Shown: piece after piece, positions 10,009-18,214 of the stretch
Numbering within the stretch: position 1 is the stretch's first letter
How the letters are laid out: each line of letters starts with the position of its first letter
Virus record (IMG/VR): IMGVR_UViG_3300013772_000003
Location: 1 to 64,000 of that record
Direction: 5' to 3' (one strand)
Source: a virus
Length of the DNA stretch: 64,000 nucleotides
Notes under the pieces: generated by a model
Told to the model about the DNA's origin: nothing
Databases searched by the model: none
The model's input: the letters and a program-made list of their open reading frames with translations, nothing else
Program-made: the position numbers and the translations under genes

Positions 10009-11085
10009 TTAATATATTTTACCGTTAGCTTTAAAGTGGTATCCTTCCTTCACCAATGTTGCAACATGTTCCGCATCGACCGTACCAAGGTCGTCTAAAG
10101 CAGAGTTTTTTACTTTAGGTGAAGCCGTCTGCGTGATGAATTGTTTTGCCTTTGCGGATTCGTTCTCCACATAAGGCTCGTTCTTTACAAATTGTAATGG
10201 TGTGTTTTCTGCGGCTAACCTTTTTCTCCACTCCGCTTTATTCATCGCAGATCGTGTTTCTGGAGTTGCCTCCTTAAACCCGTGATAACCTTGCGCCTGC
10301 TGCATCTCCCACGCCGCGTCTGGCTCATACCCCGATGTTGTTGTATATTGTAAGGGATCAACCACATTCAAACCAAGTTGAGCCTTCATCTGTCCCGGCG
10401 CAACAACACGTACCCTACGTAAAGTTTCTTCCCCACCTTTCTTAAAGAAATTAAACTTAGGTTGTCCTCCAAACCTTGCTTGTTCTTCATCCGGTTCTTC
10501 TTGGTCGCCCGCGTCCTGATCCTGTGCTCCAAATATTTCAGCAGGATTCATTCCGCTACTATGCAGATAAGGCTGTGCAATCATAGGAATTCCGTTGGGA
10601 AAACCTTTATGACTTTCCTGAATCAAACTGAGTTTTGCTAACTTCTCATTGTAATTCGCAATCATACTTTCTGCAGTATCCCGTTGTAGTTTATCTGTGT
10701 TTTTATCTGCAAGCACTTTTCTGTAGTTGTTGATGTCGTACTTCTTTGCGATTTCAGCAGGAGTGTATCCCGACTTACTTGCTGCCATATTAAATTGGGA
10801 GAGTATCGTCGGATCTGTAATGCGCATTGATTTATCCCGAGAGAATATAAAAGAATTTGGTGCAAGGTTTAATTTTGTACCGCCGGCGTAATGACGTTTT
10901 CCGGCAACCGTAAATGCCGCAGGTAATCCTGAGTCATCACTTGTTACTACTACCTCGCCGTTTTCTGCCTCCAAATTCGATTCGTCATCTGGAACTGGTT
11001 GTAGTGTCTTCTTCACCTCCGTAGGTTGCTTACCCAACTTTGTAGCCGAGTAAAACTTGAATGGGGTCATATTTCTTGCGTTCAT
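10009..11085 (-). CDS. crAss-like conserved virion/cargo protein (358 aa)
   Basis: The segment NLEAENGEVVVTSDDSG, the GKRHYAGGTKLNLAPNSFIF stretch, and the TPAEIAKKYDINNYRKVL and IANYNEKLAKL segments match a protein family I recognise from the cargo region of crAss-like phages. A QEEPDEEQARFGG acidic/Gly region follows, then KFNFFKKGGE, the Gly-Gly motif shared with the 597 and 779 aa neighbours. The ATG lies just beyond the TnpB element, so the element separates this gene from the upstream 147 aa gene with which it was probably once adjacent. Molecular role unknown. Confidence 0.85.
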   Translation of the reverse strand: MNARNMTPFKFYSATKLGKQPTEVKKTLQPVPDDESNLEAENGEVVVTSDDSGLPAAFTVAGKRHYAGGTKLNLAPNSFIFSRDKSMRITDPTILSQFNMAASKSGYTPAEIAKKYDINNYRKVLADKNTDKLQRDTAESMIANYNEKLAKLSLIQESHKGFPNGIPMIAQPYLHSSGMNPAEIFGAQDQDAGDQEEPDEEQARFGGQPKFNFFKKGGEETLRRVRVVAPGQMKAQLGLNVVDPLQYTTTSGYEPDAAWEMQQAQGYHGFKEATPETRSAMNKAEWRKRLAAENTPLQFVKNEPYVENESAKAKQFITQTASPKVKNSALDDLGTVDAEHVATLVKEGYHFKANGKIY

Positions 11086-11103
11086 CTATTTTAGACAAGG
11101 AAA

Positions 11104-11126
11104 CTCCGATGCCTTTAGGCTCGGAG
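11104..11126 (+). repeat. Left-end hairpin of the TnpB element
   Basis: Perfect arms CTCCGA/TCGGAG with an inner GCC/GGC stem and TTTA loop. It is the left-end counterpart of the hairpin at 12308-12330. Confidence 0.8.
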
Positions 11127-11190
11127 AGGAATTGTCGTACTCCCACTTTAAATTGTTAATAATTATTTTCAAATATGTGAAACTTATTAG

Positions 11191-11198
11191 TATATTTG
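11191..11198 (+). promoter_or_regulatory. Bacteroidetes-type -7 box of tnpB
   Basis: TATATTTG matches TAnnTTTG and ends 4 bases before the tnpB ATG at 11203, so the transcript would be nearly leaderless. A TTTTC about 20 bases upstream is a weak -33 candidate. Confidence 0.6.
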
Positions 11199-11202
11199 TA
11201 TT

Positions 11203-12327
11203 ATGAAATTGACTTTGAAGATAAAACTTTTGCCTAACAAGGAACAATTCGATTCTCTCAAAAACACTGTGAGCGAAGCGAATAAAGCCTGTAATAATAT
11301 TTCTAAAACTGCTTTCACAAAAAAACTTTACAATAACTTTAAATTGCACAAAGAGGTTTACTATTCTACAAAAGAACAATTCAATCTTTCTGCACAAATG
11401 GTTGTACGTTGCATTAGTAAAGTTGCTGATGCCTATAAATTGGATAAAAAAGTCCAAAGAGAGTTTCGTCCACTTGGTGCAATTACTTATGATTCCCGAA
11501 TACTTACTTACAAAACCACCGATACGCTTTCTATTTGGTGTATTGGTGGCAGACAAAATATTCCATTTATTTGCCATAATACAAACTACCTTCCTTACAT
11601 ACAGGGAGAAGCTGATTTGGTATTTAAGAATGGGAATTTTTACATATTCCAAACAGTTGAAGTTCCCGAAGAACCGATAAAAAATATTGAAGAGTTTATT
11701 GGTTGCGATTTCGGCTTGACCGATATAGTCGTAACATCTGATGGCATTAAACATTCTGCCGAAGGGCTTAATAATTATAGAGAAAAGAAACAACGGATTC
11801 GTAGTTCCGTTCAATCCAAAGGCACGAAGTCTTCTAAAAGACTTTTGAAACGGCTTAGTGGGAGAGAAAAAACTACGGCAACAATCCAAAATCATACTAT
11901 TGCAAAATCTATTGTAAAGTCTGCTAAAGAACAAGGTAAAGGAATTTCTATTGAAGATTTGACTGGAATAAGATTTACTTCCAAAAGAAGAAATAAAACT
12001 TTCAGAACAAAACTTGGTAAATGGAATTTTGGTCAATTGCGTTCTCATCTTACTTACAAATCTTTGCTTAGTGGTGTTAAACTTATTGTTGTTGAACCTC
12101 GTTATACTTCTCAAACGTGCAGTTGTTGCTTGCATATTGGTAAAAGGACTAACAAGGTTTTTAAGTGTACAAATCCAAACTGTAAAGTAGATGTAATTGA
12201 TGCAGATTTTAACGCTGCTCAAAATATCTCCTTGCTTGGGGCTTCCGTAAATAAGCCCGAAAGTTCGACTATGTATTGCTCTTTGCATTATGTTGTTAGT
12301 TCTAAAGCACCTATCCCTTTAGGGTAG
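11203..12327 (+). CDS. tnpB: TnpB RNA-guided nuclease (IS200/IS605 OrfB family)
   Basis: 374 aa, normal for TnpB. The RuvC-like site is complete: D169 in GCDFG, E251 in ISIEDL and the D333-A-D335 FNAAQN motif. A zinc-ribbon lies between the last two (C306xxC309 and C322xxxxC327), and the N-terminal half has the OrfB helix-turn-helix/WED-like region. TnpB proteins are RNA-guided DNA endonucleases whose omega-RNA overlaps the 3' end of the gene and ends at the element's right end; here that would be roughly 12150-12335, with a guide copied from the sequence just beyond. The gene lies opposite to the phage late operon and has its own promoter. No truncation or frameshift is seen, so it could be active. 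Confidence 0.95.
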   Translation: MKLTLKIKLLPNKEQFDSLKNTVSEANKACNNISKTAFTKKLYNNFKLHKEVYYSTKEQFNLSAQMVVRCISKVADAYKLDKKVQREFRPLGAITYDSRILTYKTTDTLSIWCIGGRQNIPFICHNTNYLPYIQGEADLVFKNGNFYIFQTVEVPEEPIKNIEEFIGCDFGLTDIVVTSDGIKHSAEGLNNYREKKQRIRSSVQSKGTKSSKRLLKRLSGREKTTATIQNHTIAKSIVKSAKEQGKGISIEDLTGIRFTSKRRNKTFRTKLGKWNFGQLRSHLTYKSLLSGVKLIVVEPRYTSQTCSCCLHIGKRTNKVFKCTNPNCKVDVIDADFNAAQNISLLGASVNKPESSTMYCSLHYVVSSKAPIPLG

Positions 12328-12335
12328 GTGTAATT
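12180..12335 (+). ncRNA. Predicted omega-RNA (reRNA) scaffold region of TnpB
   Basis: Inferred from known TnpB biology: the guide RNA scaffold overlaps the 3' part of tnpB and includes the right-end hairpin (12308-12330). The variable guide would be the bases immediately 3' of about 12331, which here lie at the end of the 147 aa gene. Extent is approximate; no direct evidence of transcription. Confidence 0.45.
12308..12330 (+). repeat. Right-end hairpin of the TnpB element
   Basis: Arms CACCTA/TAGGTG with inner CCC/GGG and TTTA loop; it contains the tnpB stop codon. Typical right-end structure of IS200/IS605 elements and the 3' part of the omega-RNA scaffold. Confidence 0.8.
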
Positions 12336-12339
12336 TACC

Positions 12340-12783
12340 TTACTTATCTTTAAAATGTTCTACTCGTTCAAATACAGGCTTTACAACCAACTTCAATGCT
12401 AATTTATCTATCCCAGACGCAGGTTCAAAGTGGAACTCTCCCTCTGATAGGACATCTTCTACTACAAATATTAAGTCTGCAAGAAAAGGGAGTTTCAATC
12501 GGGTGTAAGCCATGCTCGGAATCAATTCTTCAACCTTCGTTTCTCGAACGGCTCCCCCCGTCTCAGAGACCGTTGTACAAAACCCCGACTCAGAAATCAT
12601 ATCAGATATTGCCTCATTTATCTTACGAAGTCCTTCTATGTCTGAAAAGACTATGATTTCGCCCAAACCTCCCACAGCATCTCCCCCCTCAATTGCTTTA
12701 GCTACAACTTTATCATAATCTTTTTTATAAAAACTGTGTAATTCCTCCTTTATTTGTTCTATTAAATTCTGATCTGTTTTCAT
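12340..12783 (-). CDS. Hypothetical protein (147 aa)
   Basis: No family recognised. Acidic, helical N-terminus (IEQIKEELHSFYKKDYDKVV) and a mixed C-terminal half with LKLPFLADLIFVVEDVL. The start at 12783 is supported by a tandem ACCAAC leader (two copies within 30 bases upstream), an element shared with about ten other genes here. The stop codon lies about 10 bases from the right end of the TnpB element, so the element inserted immediately downstream and left the frame intact. Its position between the 597 and 358 aa genes makes a late, virion-related role likely. Confidence 0.75.
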   Translation of the reverse strand: MKTDQNLIEQIKEELHSFYKKDYDKVVAKAIEGGDAVGGLGEIIVFSDIEGLRKINEAISDMISESGFCTTVSETGGAVRETKVEELIPSMAYTRLKLPFLADLIFVVEDVLSEGEFHFEPASGIDKLALKLVVKPVFERVEHFKDK

Positions 12784-12807
12784 TTTATTGTTGGTTTTTG
12801 TTGGTTA

Positions 12808-14601
12808 CTAATCAAGGTACTCAATTTTATATCCTTTTGCCCGCAAAGCGCGGATTTCTTTCTCGCTCATATATTCCCCCTCATCATGTTGTCCACCCAT
12901 TTTCATGTTGCCCCGCGATTGTACCGGAGTATATTGATTGGGACGAAACGCTCCGCTATTACTTTCATAGTCGCCCCTATTCGCATTACCTGCTTGATTA
13001 ACTGAAAACTGGTTATCAGCATTTGTACGTTGCTTTAATAACTGTTGATTAGCAAAAGTATTCTGCGAATTTAATCCCGCTGTCAGGAAACTCATACCTC
13101 CTATAATTCCTTCCGCAGCTAATTGTCCGTTAAATCCTCGCTTCTGTCTTTGCTCGGGTTTCGCATTATTTAATTGCTGCGAAGAAACGCCGGAAGTAAT
13201 CGGATATGGATTATCTGTCTGCCCATTCATCATAGTTTGGTTTCCCGCCACTCCCGCACCTTCCGGAGTAGGTTCATTAGCGAAACTTCTTTGTTGTATC
13301 TGATTAGAAAGAAATCCAAAGGCACCTGATTGATTGTCAATTCTTAGTCCGCTGTCAGGAACGTAATCGTTATTGACTTCATTTCCTTCCCCCGCAGTCC
13401 CATCCAAATGCCCCATTCCCTGCATCCATTCTTTTGACATCACCTGTGTTCCTTGTTGTGCATACTGCTTTGGTTGCCCACCATACTTAGCCATTGCTTC
13501 TTGATGTAAACTTTGAAGGTTGTTTGCTTCCTCCATTGCAAGAGCAAAATGTGCATTGTTTGACAAGTAGCCCTTGAACGCATTGTTTCTGTTATTCAGG
13601 AAATCTTCTTGTGTTACTCCTTGAGGTGAACTTGATTTAGTTTGTCCGCCGGCTTTCATTACGTCTTTATGTGCGCTTTTGATAAGTGCTTTTAGAAACT
13701 CGCCGCCTCCTTGAAAAATATCTCCACCAAACTGATGCGTAGATGTGGGTGTGGGTGCAACTGATGCTGGCGGTGTTCCCCAAGTATCCCAATTACTTGG
13801 AGCATATTTCTTTTGAAGAGTAGCGCCATGCACCTTCTCATCATAGGGTACCATATCTTTTACAGAAGGAGCGCCTTCTGCGGGCATCTTTGTTGAATCT
13901 ATGACATATCTTTTATTTCCATAGGTAACGGGAAGGTACCCCGTAGGCTTCGCAGGCTGTTGTTCCCCGGGTTTAAGGGACTCTGCTTGATAACGAACAG
14001 TTGGTGTAGGATACCTCATTTGAGAGGTCTGACTGCCTACCCACTGATCGACCTGTACATTAGGATCTGATAATTTATGGTACTGTTGAACAGCTTTGAT
14101 AGTCTCCGGTGTTACCTTATTTTGAGGAAACTTACGTGTATAATCACTATCATTAAACTCCTTCAACATTTGGTCAGTATATGCCTGCTTTCCTTCAGGG
14201 GTGTTCATCTTTGGGTCGTTCTTCATCCCTTTGCTTTGCACAAATCCTTGGAAAGCATTCCATCCTCCGACATTAGCACCTTTAGGTATTTGGGTAGGAT
14301 CTTGATTAAAACGAACTTTCTTAGTAAGATCTACATTTGTAGTAGCTCCATATTGATTCCCTGAGTCAGCAGGAGAAGTTCCTTGTACATTCAAACCCTG
14401 TTGTGCAAACTGATAACCTCCACCATACTGAAAAAACGGATTATCGAAGTTGTTTTCATAATCTCCTTCTACAATATCTCCTCCAAACTGCAAGTGTCTT
14501 ACTTGTGGATAAGCATCGAAAAAAGAATTTTCATCAGGAAACTTCTTGTAGAATTCCTTCTCTGATTTTACTCCTGCTATACGTAAAAATTCCGCTTTCA
14601 T
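12808..14601 (-). CDS. Virion/cargo protein with peptidoglycan-binding-like segment (597 aa)
   Basis: The N-terminus (KSEKEFYKKFPDENSFFDAYP, residues ~13-33) precedes Gly-Gly repeats (LQFGGDIVEG, FFQYGGGYQFAQQG, TSTHQFGGDIFQGGGEF, KYGGQPKQYAQQG) of the kind shared with the 358 and 779 aa neighbours. A segment around residues 165-190 (TPETIKAVQQYHKLSDPN then VDQWVGSQTSQ) resembles a PG_binding_1 cell-wall-binding motif. The C-terminal third is Asn/Gln-rich and ends SEKEIRALRAKGYKIEYLD. It starts directly after the stop of the 237 aa gene (TAG then ATG). Possibly a packaged protein that contacts the wall during DNA entry; inferred, not shown. Confidence 0.8.
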   Translation of the reverse strand: MKAEFLRIAGVKSEKEFYKKFPDENSFFDAYPQVRHLQFGGDIVEGDYENNFDNPFFQYGGGYQFAQQGLNVQGTSPADSGNQYGATTNVDLTKKVRFNQDPTQIPKGANVGGWNAFQGFVQSKGMKNDPKMNTPEGKQAYTDQMLKEFNDSDYTRKFPQNKVTPETIKAVQQYHKLSDPNVQVDQWVGSQTSQMRYPTPTVRYQAESLKPGEQQPAKPTGYLPVTYGNKRYVIDSTKMPAEGAPSVKDMVPYDEKVHGATLQKKYAPSNWDTWGTPPASVAPTPTSTHQFGGDIFQGGGEFLKALIKSAHKDVMKAGGQTKSSSPQGVTQEDFLNNRNNAFKGYLSNNAHFALAMEEANNLQSLHQEAMAKYGGQPKQYAQQGTQVMSKEWMQGMGHLDGTAGEGNEVNNDYVPDSGLRIDNQSGAFGFLSNQIQQRSFANEPTPEGAGVAGNQTMMNGQTDNPYPITSGVSSQQLNNAKPEQRQKRGFNGQLAAEGIIGGMSFLTAGLNSQNTFANQQLLKQRTNADNQFSVNQAGNANRGDYESNSGAFRPNQYTPVQSRGNMKMGGQHDEGEYMSEKEIRALRAKGYKIEYLD

Positions 14602-15315
14602 CTATACTGGTATTTTAAAATTATCAAAACTTACGCAGGTGCCTTCCTCAAGTTCTTCCCGGTACTTTAGATACACTTTCAAATCTGCCTGCGCCTTAAT
14701 GTACTCAGGAAACGAAAGAGCCTCCTTAGACGGATAACCAAGTGCATATAATTCGCAACGCTCCTCTAACGCCTCCAAAGGAAAAAACTCATAATTAGCG
14801 TTTTTTATCATTACACAAGTTACTATATCTTTTTCAACTTTTCTTATAAAAAGTTCAGCGCCTCCCTTCTTACTATACCCAAGAACAAAGCCCCGGGAAG
14901 GACGCACTCTTTCAAATCGTCCCACCTCAAACAAAATTTTTATCTCCGCGCCATCTTTACCGGGAGTCTCTCCTTCTGTTAAACACTTTCTCACCAAATA
15001 TGTTCCGTGCGTTCTCTTTGTGTACTTCGCTACTACATGGTCGTAACAATGCTTTCTCATGTTTTCAAAACCCCCTTCCTGCTCTGTTTTTAAAGATTTC
15101 TCTAAAAGGAGTTGTTGTTCCCTCGTTTCCTTATAAAGTCTTTCAAAAGTTTCTTTAAGAAAATCTGTGTTCTCTATGCTCTCTATAACTCCCGCTTTTG
15201 CTTGCTCCAACGTGTGCCCTCCACCAAACATCTGAGTCCCTACTGTGAAAACAACACCGTAATAAACCCCGCCATCCTCTGCGCCTAACTTTTCTTCTGT
15301 TATTTTTACTTCCAT
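14602..15315 (-). CDS. Hypothetical protein (237 aa)
   Basis: A soluble, charged protein with no family I recognise. N-terminal segment VYYGVVFTVGTQMFGGGHTLEQAKAGV looks like an alpha/beta HicB-like small domain (residues ~17-50), but no HicA partner is present, so this is only a resemblance. The middle is helical (KETFERLYKETREQQLLLEKSL) and the C-terminal part is rich in beta-type residues. It is encoded between two cargo-type genes and abuts the 597 aa gene with no spacer, so it is probably cotranscribed with them. Confidence 0.75.
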   Translation of the reverse strand: MEVKITEEKLGAEDGGVYYGVVFTVGTQMFGGGHTLEQAKAGVIESIENTDFLKETFERLYKETREQQLLLEKSLKTEQEGGFENMRKHCYDHVVAKYTKRTHGTYLVRKCLTEGETPGKDGAEIKILFEVGRFERVRPSRGFVLGYSKKGGAELFIRKVEKDIVTCVMIKNANYEFFPLEALEERCELYALGYPSKEALSFPEYIKAQADLKVYLKYREELEEGTCVSFDNFKIPV

Positions 15316-15366
15316 ATTTATTTATTTTACCACTTTCTACGGGACTAATCTAAATAGGTTACAAAG

Positions 15367-17706
15367 TTAGTAATTATCCAACCAATTTTTAGTTTGTCCT
15401 CCACCTTTAAAAGCATCCAATATCTTATACGTTTTTGGGTCAACAATAAAATTGTTCTTAATGTCATAAGGTTTTCCTCCGATTAATCCCAAAGCTTCCA
15501 CTTTACGTAATGGTTTTTTATAATGCTTGTCTAATATTTTTTTATCTAACGCATCTTGTCTGGCATTAATAGGTCCTCGACTTTCCCAAGGATGCAAATC
15601 CCACCTATCATTAGATTGGAAATGTAAATTCCCTTCTGGGGTATGCTTTACGTCCCACCTAAAACTACCCATAATACCTGATGGATCGTTATCATAAATG
15701 CTGTGAGTAAATTCAGGGTTCTTAGATTTTTCCACTATTCTCCTTTGAACTCCTTTAAAATAGTCAGGATGGTTGCTGACGAACTTAGTTGGATCATCCC
15801 CCATATAAGGTTCGATTTGGTCACTTATAAACTTCTTCCTATCCATATCCACTCTTCTAAAATGATCTGGGTTCGGTTGGAATTTTTCAGGATTAATTTT
15901 ATACTTTCCTTCTCCGATCTGTGTAAAAGTGTTATGTTCTTGAGGTAATCCTAAAGCTGTTCTAAAAGCATCACTTCTGTTTTTTCCGGAACGCAATCCT
16001 TTTTCAATCCTTTCAATTTGGGAAGGGGAAGACTGACTCATTTTTTCTAAAACCGTTGCATTGGGATTATAACTCCCGGTCAATTCTTTCACTGCTTGTT
16101 TAAATGATTCAGGATGTCCCTCAAATCCTGCGGCAATATCCACAATCTTCTGTTCAGGATTCATGGTATATTTCACAAGATTAGGAATAAAATCCAATGC
16201 TTTTTGTTTTGCTCCGTATCCCACAGGATTTATCCCTTTATATATCGCTTCTTTACCTGCTTTCTTTAAAGTAGCTGCTGTTTTACCTATTGCAGGTCCT
16301 GCCATCTCATTAATCAAAGCATCTTGCATTACACCTGCGGAGTAATTAGCTGCCTGCATAGGATTACCGTGCGTTTTAATAACGTCTTCTTCGCTCATCG
16401 GCGAAAGTCGTGTAGCGTAACTTGCGAGCGTTCCTGCTGGATTATAAATCCAAGGATGTTCTAATTTTCTACTGATAGATTCCGAGCGGTTAATATCCTC
16501 CTGAGACATAGGTTTACTTGCGGATACTTGTGCTTGAGTTGATTGCGGACGATTTCTGATAGCATCTTGTTTCCACTTAGGAAGACTGTTGAACTCGATT
16601 TGTTCAGGAGAATATGGATGTAAGTTTTTATTGACCTGAGTGTTCCCACCACCCTCTTGGTAACGTTCTAACCACTCTCCCCCACCTTCAAATGTTTTAG
16701 TAAAAGATGCTCCTACATATCCCGGATAAGCACTTACACCTACTGTCCCCATCTTTCCGTTATAATTAACACCAATGTAAGGATTAAATTGCGAAGGCTT
16801 CTCCCAATCTGTCATAGACTTGCCTTGAAAATAATTACCAGCATTAACACTAAACTTCCCTTTTGCTGGTGTAAAGTCTAAACCAACATCATGATTAGTA
16901 GTTCCCATATAATCAGAAGACTCGTGATACCCGCTTAGTCCTTTATTCCCAATTAAACTGTTGTCTTTATAATCAGACACGTTTCCTAAATTTGGTTGAG
17001 GAAGAACTTCTCTCCCAACCTGTGCTTTAGGATTGTAAATATGTTTTCCATACGGTCCAAATACATCGTGATTACGTAACATTAATTCATTGATACTGGA
17101 CTGAATGTTTTTTGATGTATGACTTCTGTTATGTAAATTATGTTTACTTGTCGCATCTCTTAAATTATGTTGACCGCCGTGACGCATCTCTTCTTCTCCA
17201 TCATCCTGAGAACTCTCGTCAATCGGTTCTCCTGTTTCTTCATCAAGAAGGTTTCCGTCCTCGTCTGTACCTGCTACCTGAGCAAACAAAGTCCTCTGTG
17301 CATCAGATATAGGATTTCCCATTATATGTCCTTCTATCAATGCTTGTCGTGCATCCTCCGGAGATAAACCACCGTCAAATGCGTTCTGCTCTGTTTCTCC
17401 TCCATCTTGGTGTTTACGTTTCTTACTTTTTTTTGTGAAGTTGTAAGTCATCTCTTGTTGTCTGCGAACGTACTCCGCCCCAAAACCATCCCCACCATAC
17501 TGCGCCTTAATTGGAAACTCAATGACATGACTGCCTTTGAACACATACTCTCCGCCGGGTAACATGTGCTGAATATTGCCTAAGTTGTCAATGCCTATAA
17601 CTGGATGTGGAACATTCTGCATCGTAATTCTGTTGGAATTAATAACGTTGAAAGGGTTGTTCCGATCCGGTGAATTTTTTTTATATCCGTCCTTACTGGT
17701 TTTCAT
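15367..17706 (-). CDS. crAss-like virion/cargo protein (779 aa)
   Basis: The N-terminal segments ITMQNVPHPVIGIDNLGN and MLPGGEYVFKGSHVIEFPIK followed by AQYGGD match a family I recognise near the cargo genes of crAss-like phages. Gly/Gln-rich spacer with RHGGQHN follows; a beta-rich middle (NAGNYFQGKSMTDWEKPSQF, GVSAYPGYVGASFTKTFEGGGEW) could form a barrel or fibre-like unit. The C-terminal ~220 residues (from about IERIEKGLRSGKNRSDAF) form a distinct, basic, His/Trp-rich domain ending FKGGGQTKNWLDNY. It overlaps the end of the 84 aa gene by 14 bases. Role in the virion is inferred. Confidence 0.85.
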   Translation of the reverse strand: MKTSKDGYKKNSPDRNNPFNVINSNRITMQNVPHPVIGIDNLGNIQHMLPGGEYVFKGSHVIEFPIKAQYGGDGFGAEYVRRQQEMTYNFTKKSKKRKHQDGGETEQNAFDGGLSPEDARQALIEGHIMGNPISDAQRTLFAQVAGTDEDGNLLDEETGEPIDESSQDDGEEEMRHGGQHNLRDATSKHNLHNRSHTSKNIQSSINELMLRNHDVFGPYGKHIYNPKAQVGREVLPQPNLGNVSDYKDNSLIGNKGLSGYHESSDYMGTTNHDVGLDFTPAKGKFSVNAGNYFQGKSMTDWEKPSQFNPYIGVNYNGKMGTVGVSAYPGYVGASFTKTFEGGGEWLERYQEGGGNTQVNKNLHPYSPEQIEFNSLPKWKQDAIRNRPQSTQAQVSASKPMSQEDINRSESISRKLEHPWIYNPAGTLASYATRLSPMSEEDVIKTHGNPMQAANYSAGVMQDALINEMAGPAIGKTAATLKKAGKEAIYKGINPVGYGAKQKALDFIPNLVKYTMNPEQKIVDIAAGFEGHPESFKQAVKELTGSYNPNATVLEKMSQSSPSQIERIEKGLRSGKNRSDAFRTALGLPQEHNTFTQIGEGKYKINPEKFQPNPDHFRRVDMDRKKFISDQIEPYMGDDPTKFVSNHPDYFKGVQRRIVEKSKNPEFTHSIYDNDPSGIMGSFRWDVKHTPEGNLHFQSNDRWDLHPWESRGPINARQDALDKKILDKHYKKPLRKVEALGLIGGKPYDIKNNFIVDPKTYKILDAFKGGGQTKNWLDNY

Positions 17707-17947
17707 CGTCAGTTTTTGGATTTGGTTTCTTCAATAATTTTGCGGAAGCCCAGAGGTCGCAACAAAAATTTTCGTCAGGATAAGGTAGTTTATTATTCCC
17801 TCCCTGCCATTTCACAAATTCTTTATTCTTACATGTCTTATGATCCGTACCTAAGAACGAACAATTTTTACACATGCTGCCACCGTAAGGTACTTGAAGT
17901 CCTAATTTGTGTGATGCTGGGTATTTGAAATCGTGACCTCCGTACAT
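17693..17947 (-). CDS. Small Cys-cluster protein (84 aa)
   Basis: Five cysteines in the pattern CKNC-x8-CKN and, later, FCCDLW, preceded by VPYGGSM, suggest a metal- or Fe-S-binding mini-domain. Similar small Cys proteins occur next to phage structural genes, but I cannot name the family. The start overlaps the stop of the 76 aa gene by one base (TAATG) and the end overlaps the 779 aa gene by 14 bases, so translation is coupled on both sides. Confidence 0.7.
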   Translation of the reverse strand: MYGGHDFKYPASHKLGLQVPYGGSMCKNCSFLGTDHKTCKNKEFVKWQGGNNKLPYPDENFCCDLWASAKLLKKPNPKTDDENQ

Positions 17948-18177
17948 TACTCTATTTTTTCAAAACTACGTTTACCTTTCATTACTAATTCCTCAGACTC
18001 ATTCGTATCCAAATGGTTTAAATAAATGACATCCAAGTAATACTCCGTAGCAACAGCTACTACCTTAGAAGAAGCATTAACATAAGTTTCTAAAACAAAC
18101 CCTTTCCCTAACTCTCCGTCACTTCTATTATAAAAATAGATTTCCGGATATTTGCCTTGAAATCGTGCAGTATTCAT
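17947..18177 (-). CDS. Hypothetical small protein (76 aa)
   Basis: Mixed alpha/beta small protein (GKYPEIYFYNRSDGELGKGF), no family recognised. It is first in its group: TACATTTG at 18202-18209 (Bacteroidetes -7 type) is followed 5 bases later by the ACCAAC leader element, then the ATG. Coupled to the 84 aa gene downstream. Confidence 0.7.
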   Translation of the reverse strand: MNTARFQGKYPEIYFYNRSDGELGKGFVLETYVNASSKVVAVATEYYLDVIYLNHLDTNESEELVMKGKRSFEKIE

Positions 18178-18201
18178 CTTATTTTTATTTGTTGGTTTCT
18201 A

Positions 18202-18209
18202 CAAATGTA
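18202..18209 (-). promoter_or_regulatory. -7 box TACATTTG before the 76 aa gene
   Basis: Matches TAnnTTTG on the minus strand; an ACCAAC leader element (complement at 18191-18196) begins 5 bases downstream. No clear -33 box is visible. Confidence 0.5.
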
Positions 18210-18214
18210 GTAAA

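Larger units (their letters stand above)
11101..12335 (+). mobile_element. IS200/IS605-type TnpB-only element (no tnpA)
   Basis: A compact plus-strand cassette set against the surrounding minus-strand operon. The left end has a hairpin at 11104-11126 (CTCCGA ... TCGGAG with inner GCC-TTTA-GGC); the right end has a hairpin at 12308-12330 (CACCTA ... TAGGTG around CCC-TTTA-GGG). Both share the TTTA loop, as expected for subterminal hairpins of single-strand IS200/IS605 elements. The only gene inside is tnpB, whose stop codon lies within the right-end hairpin. No Y1 transposase (TnpA) is present in the window, so mobilisation would need one in trans. Exact boundaries are uncertain by about 10 bases. 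Confidence 0.85.

Noticed and set aside
11086-12288. 400 aa minus-strand frame opposite tnpB
   Set aside because: Full antisense of tnpB; Phe/Ile-rich shadow with no family features, while the plus frame has all TnpB motifs.
14602-15315. HicAB toxin-antitoxin system
   Set aside because: Only a weak HicB-like N-terminal resemblance in a 237 aa protein; no HicA-type toxin gene beside it.
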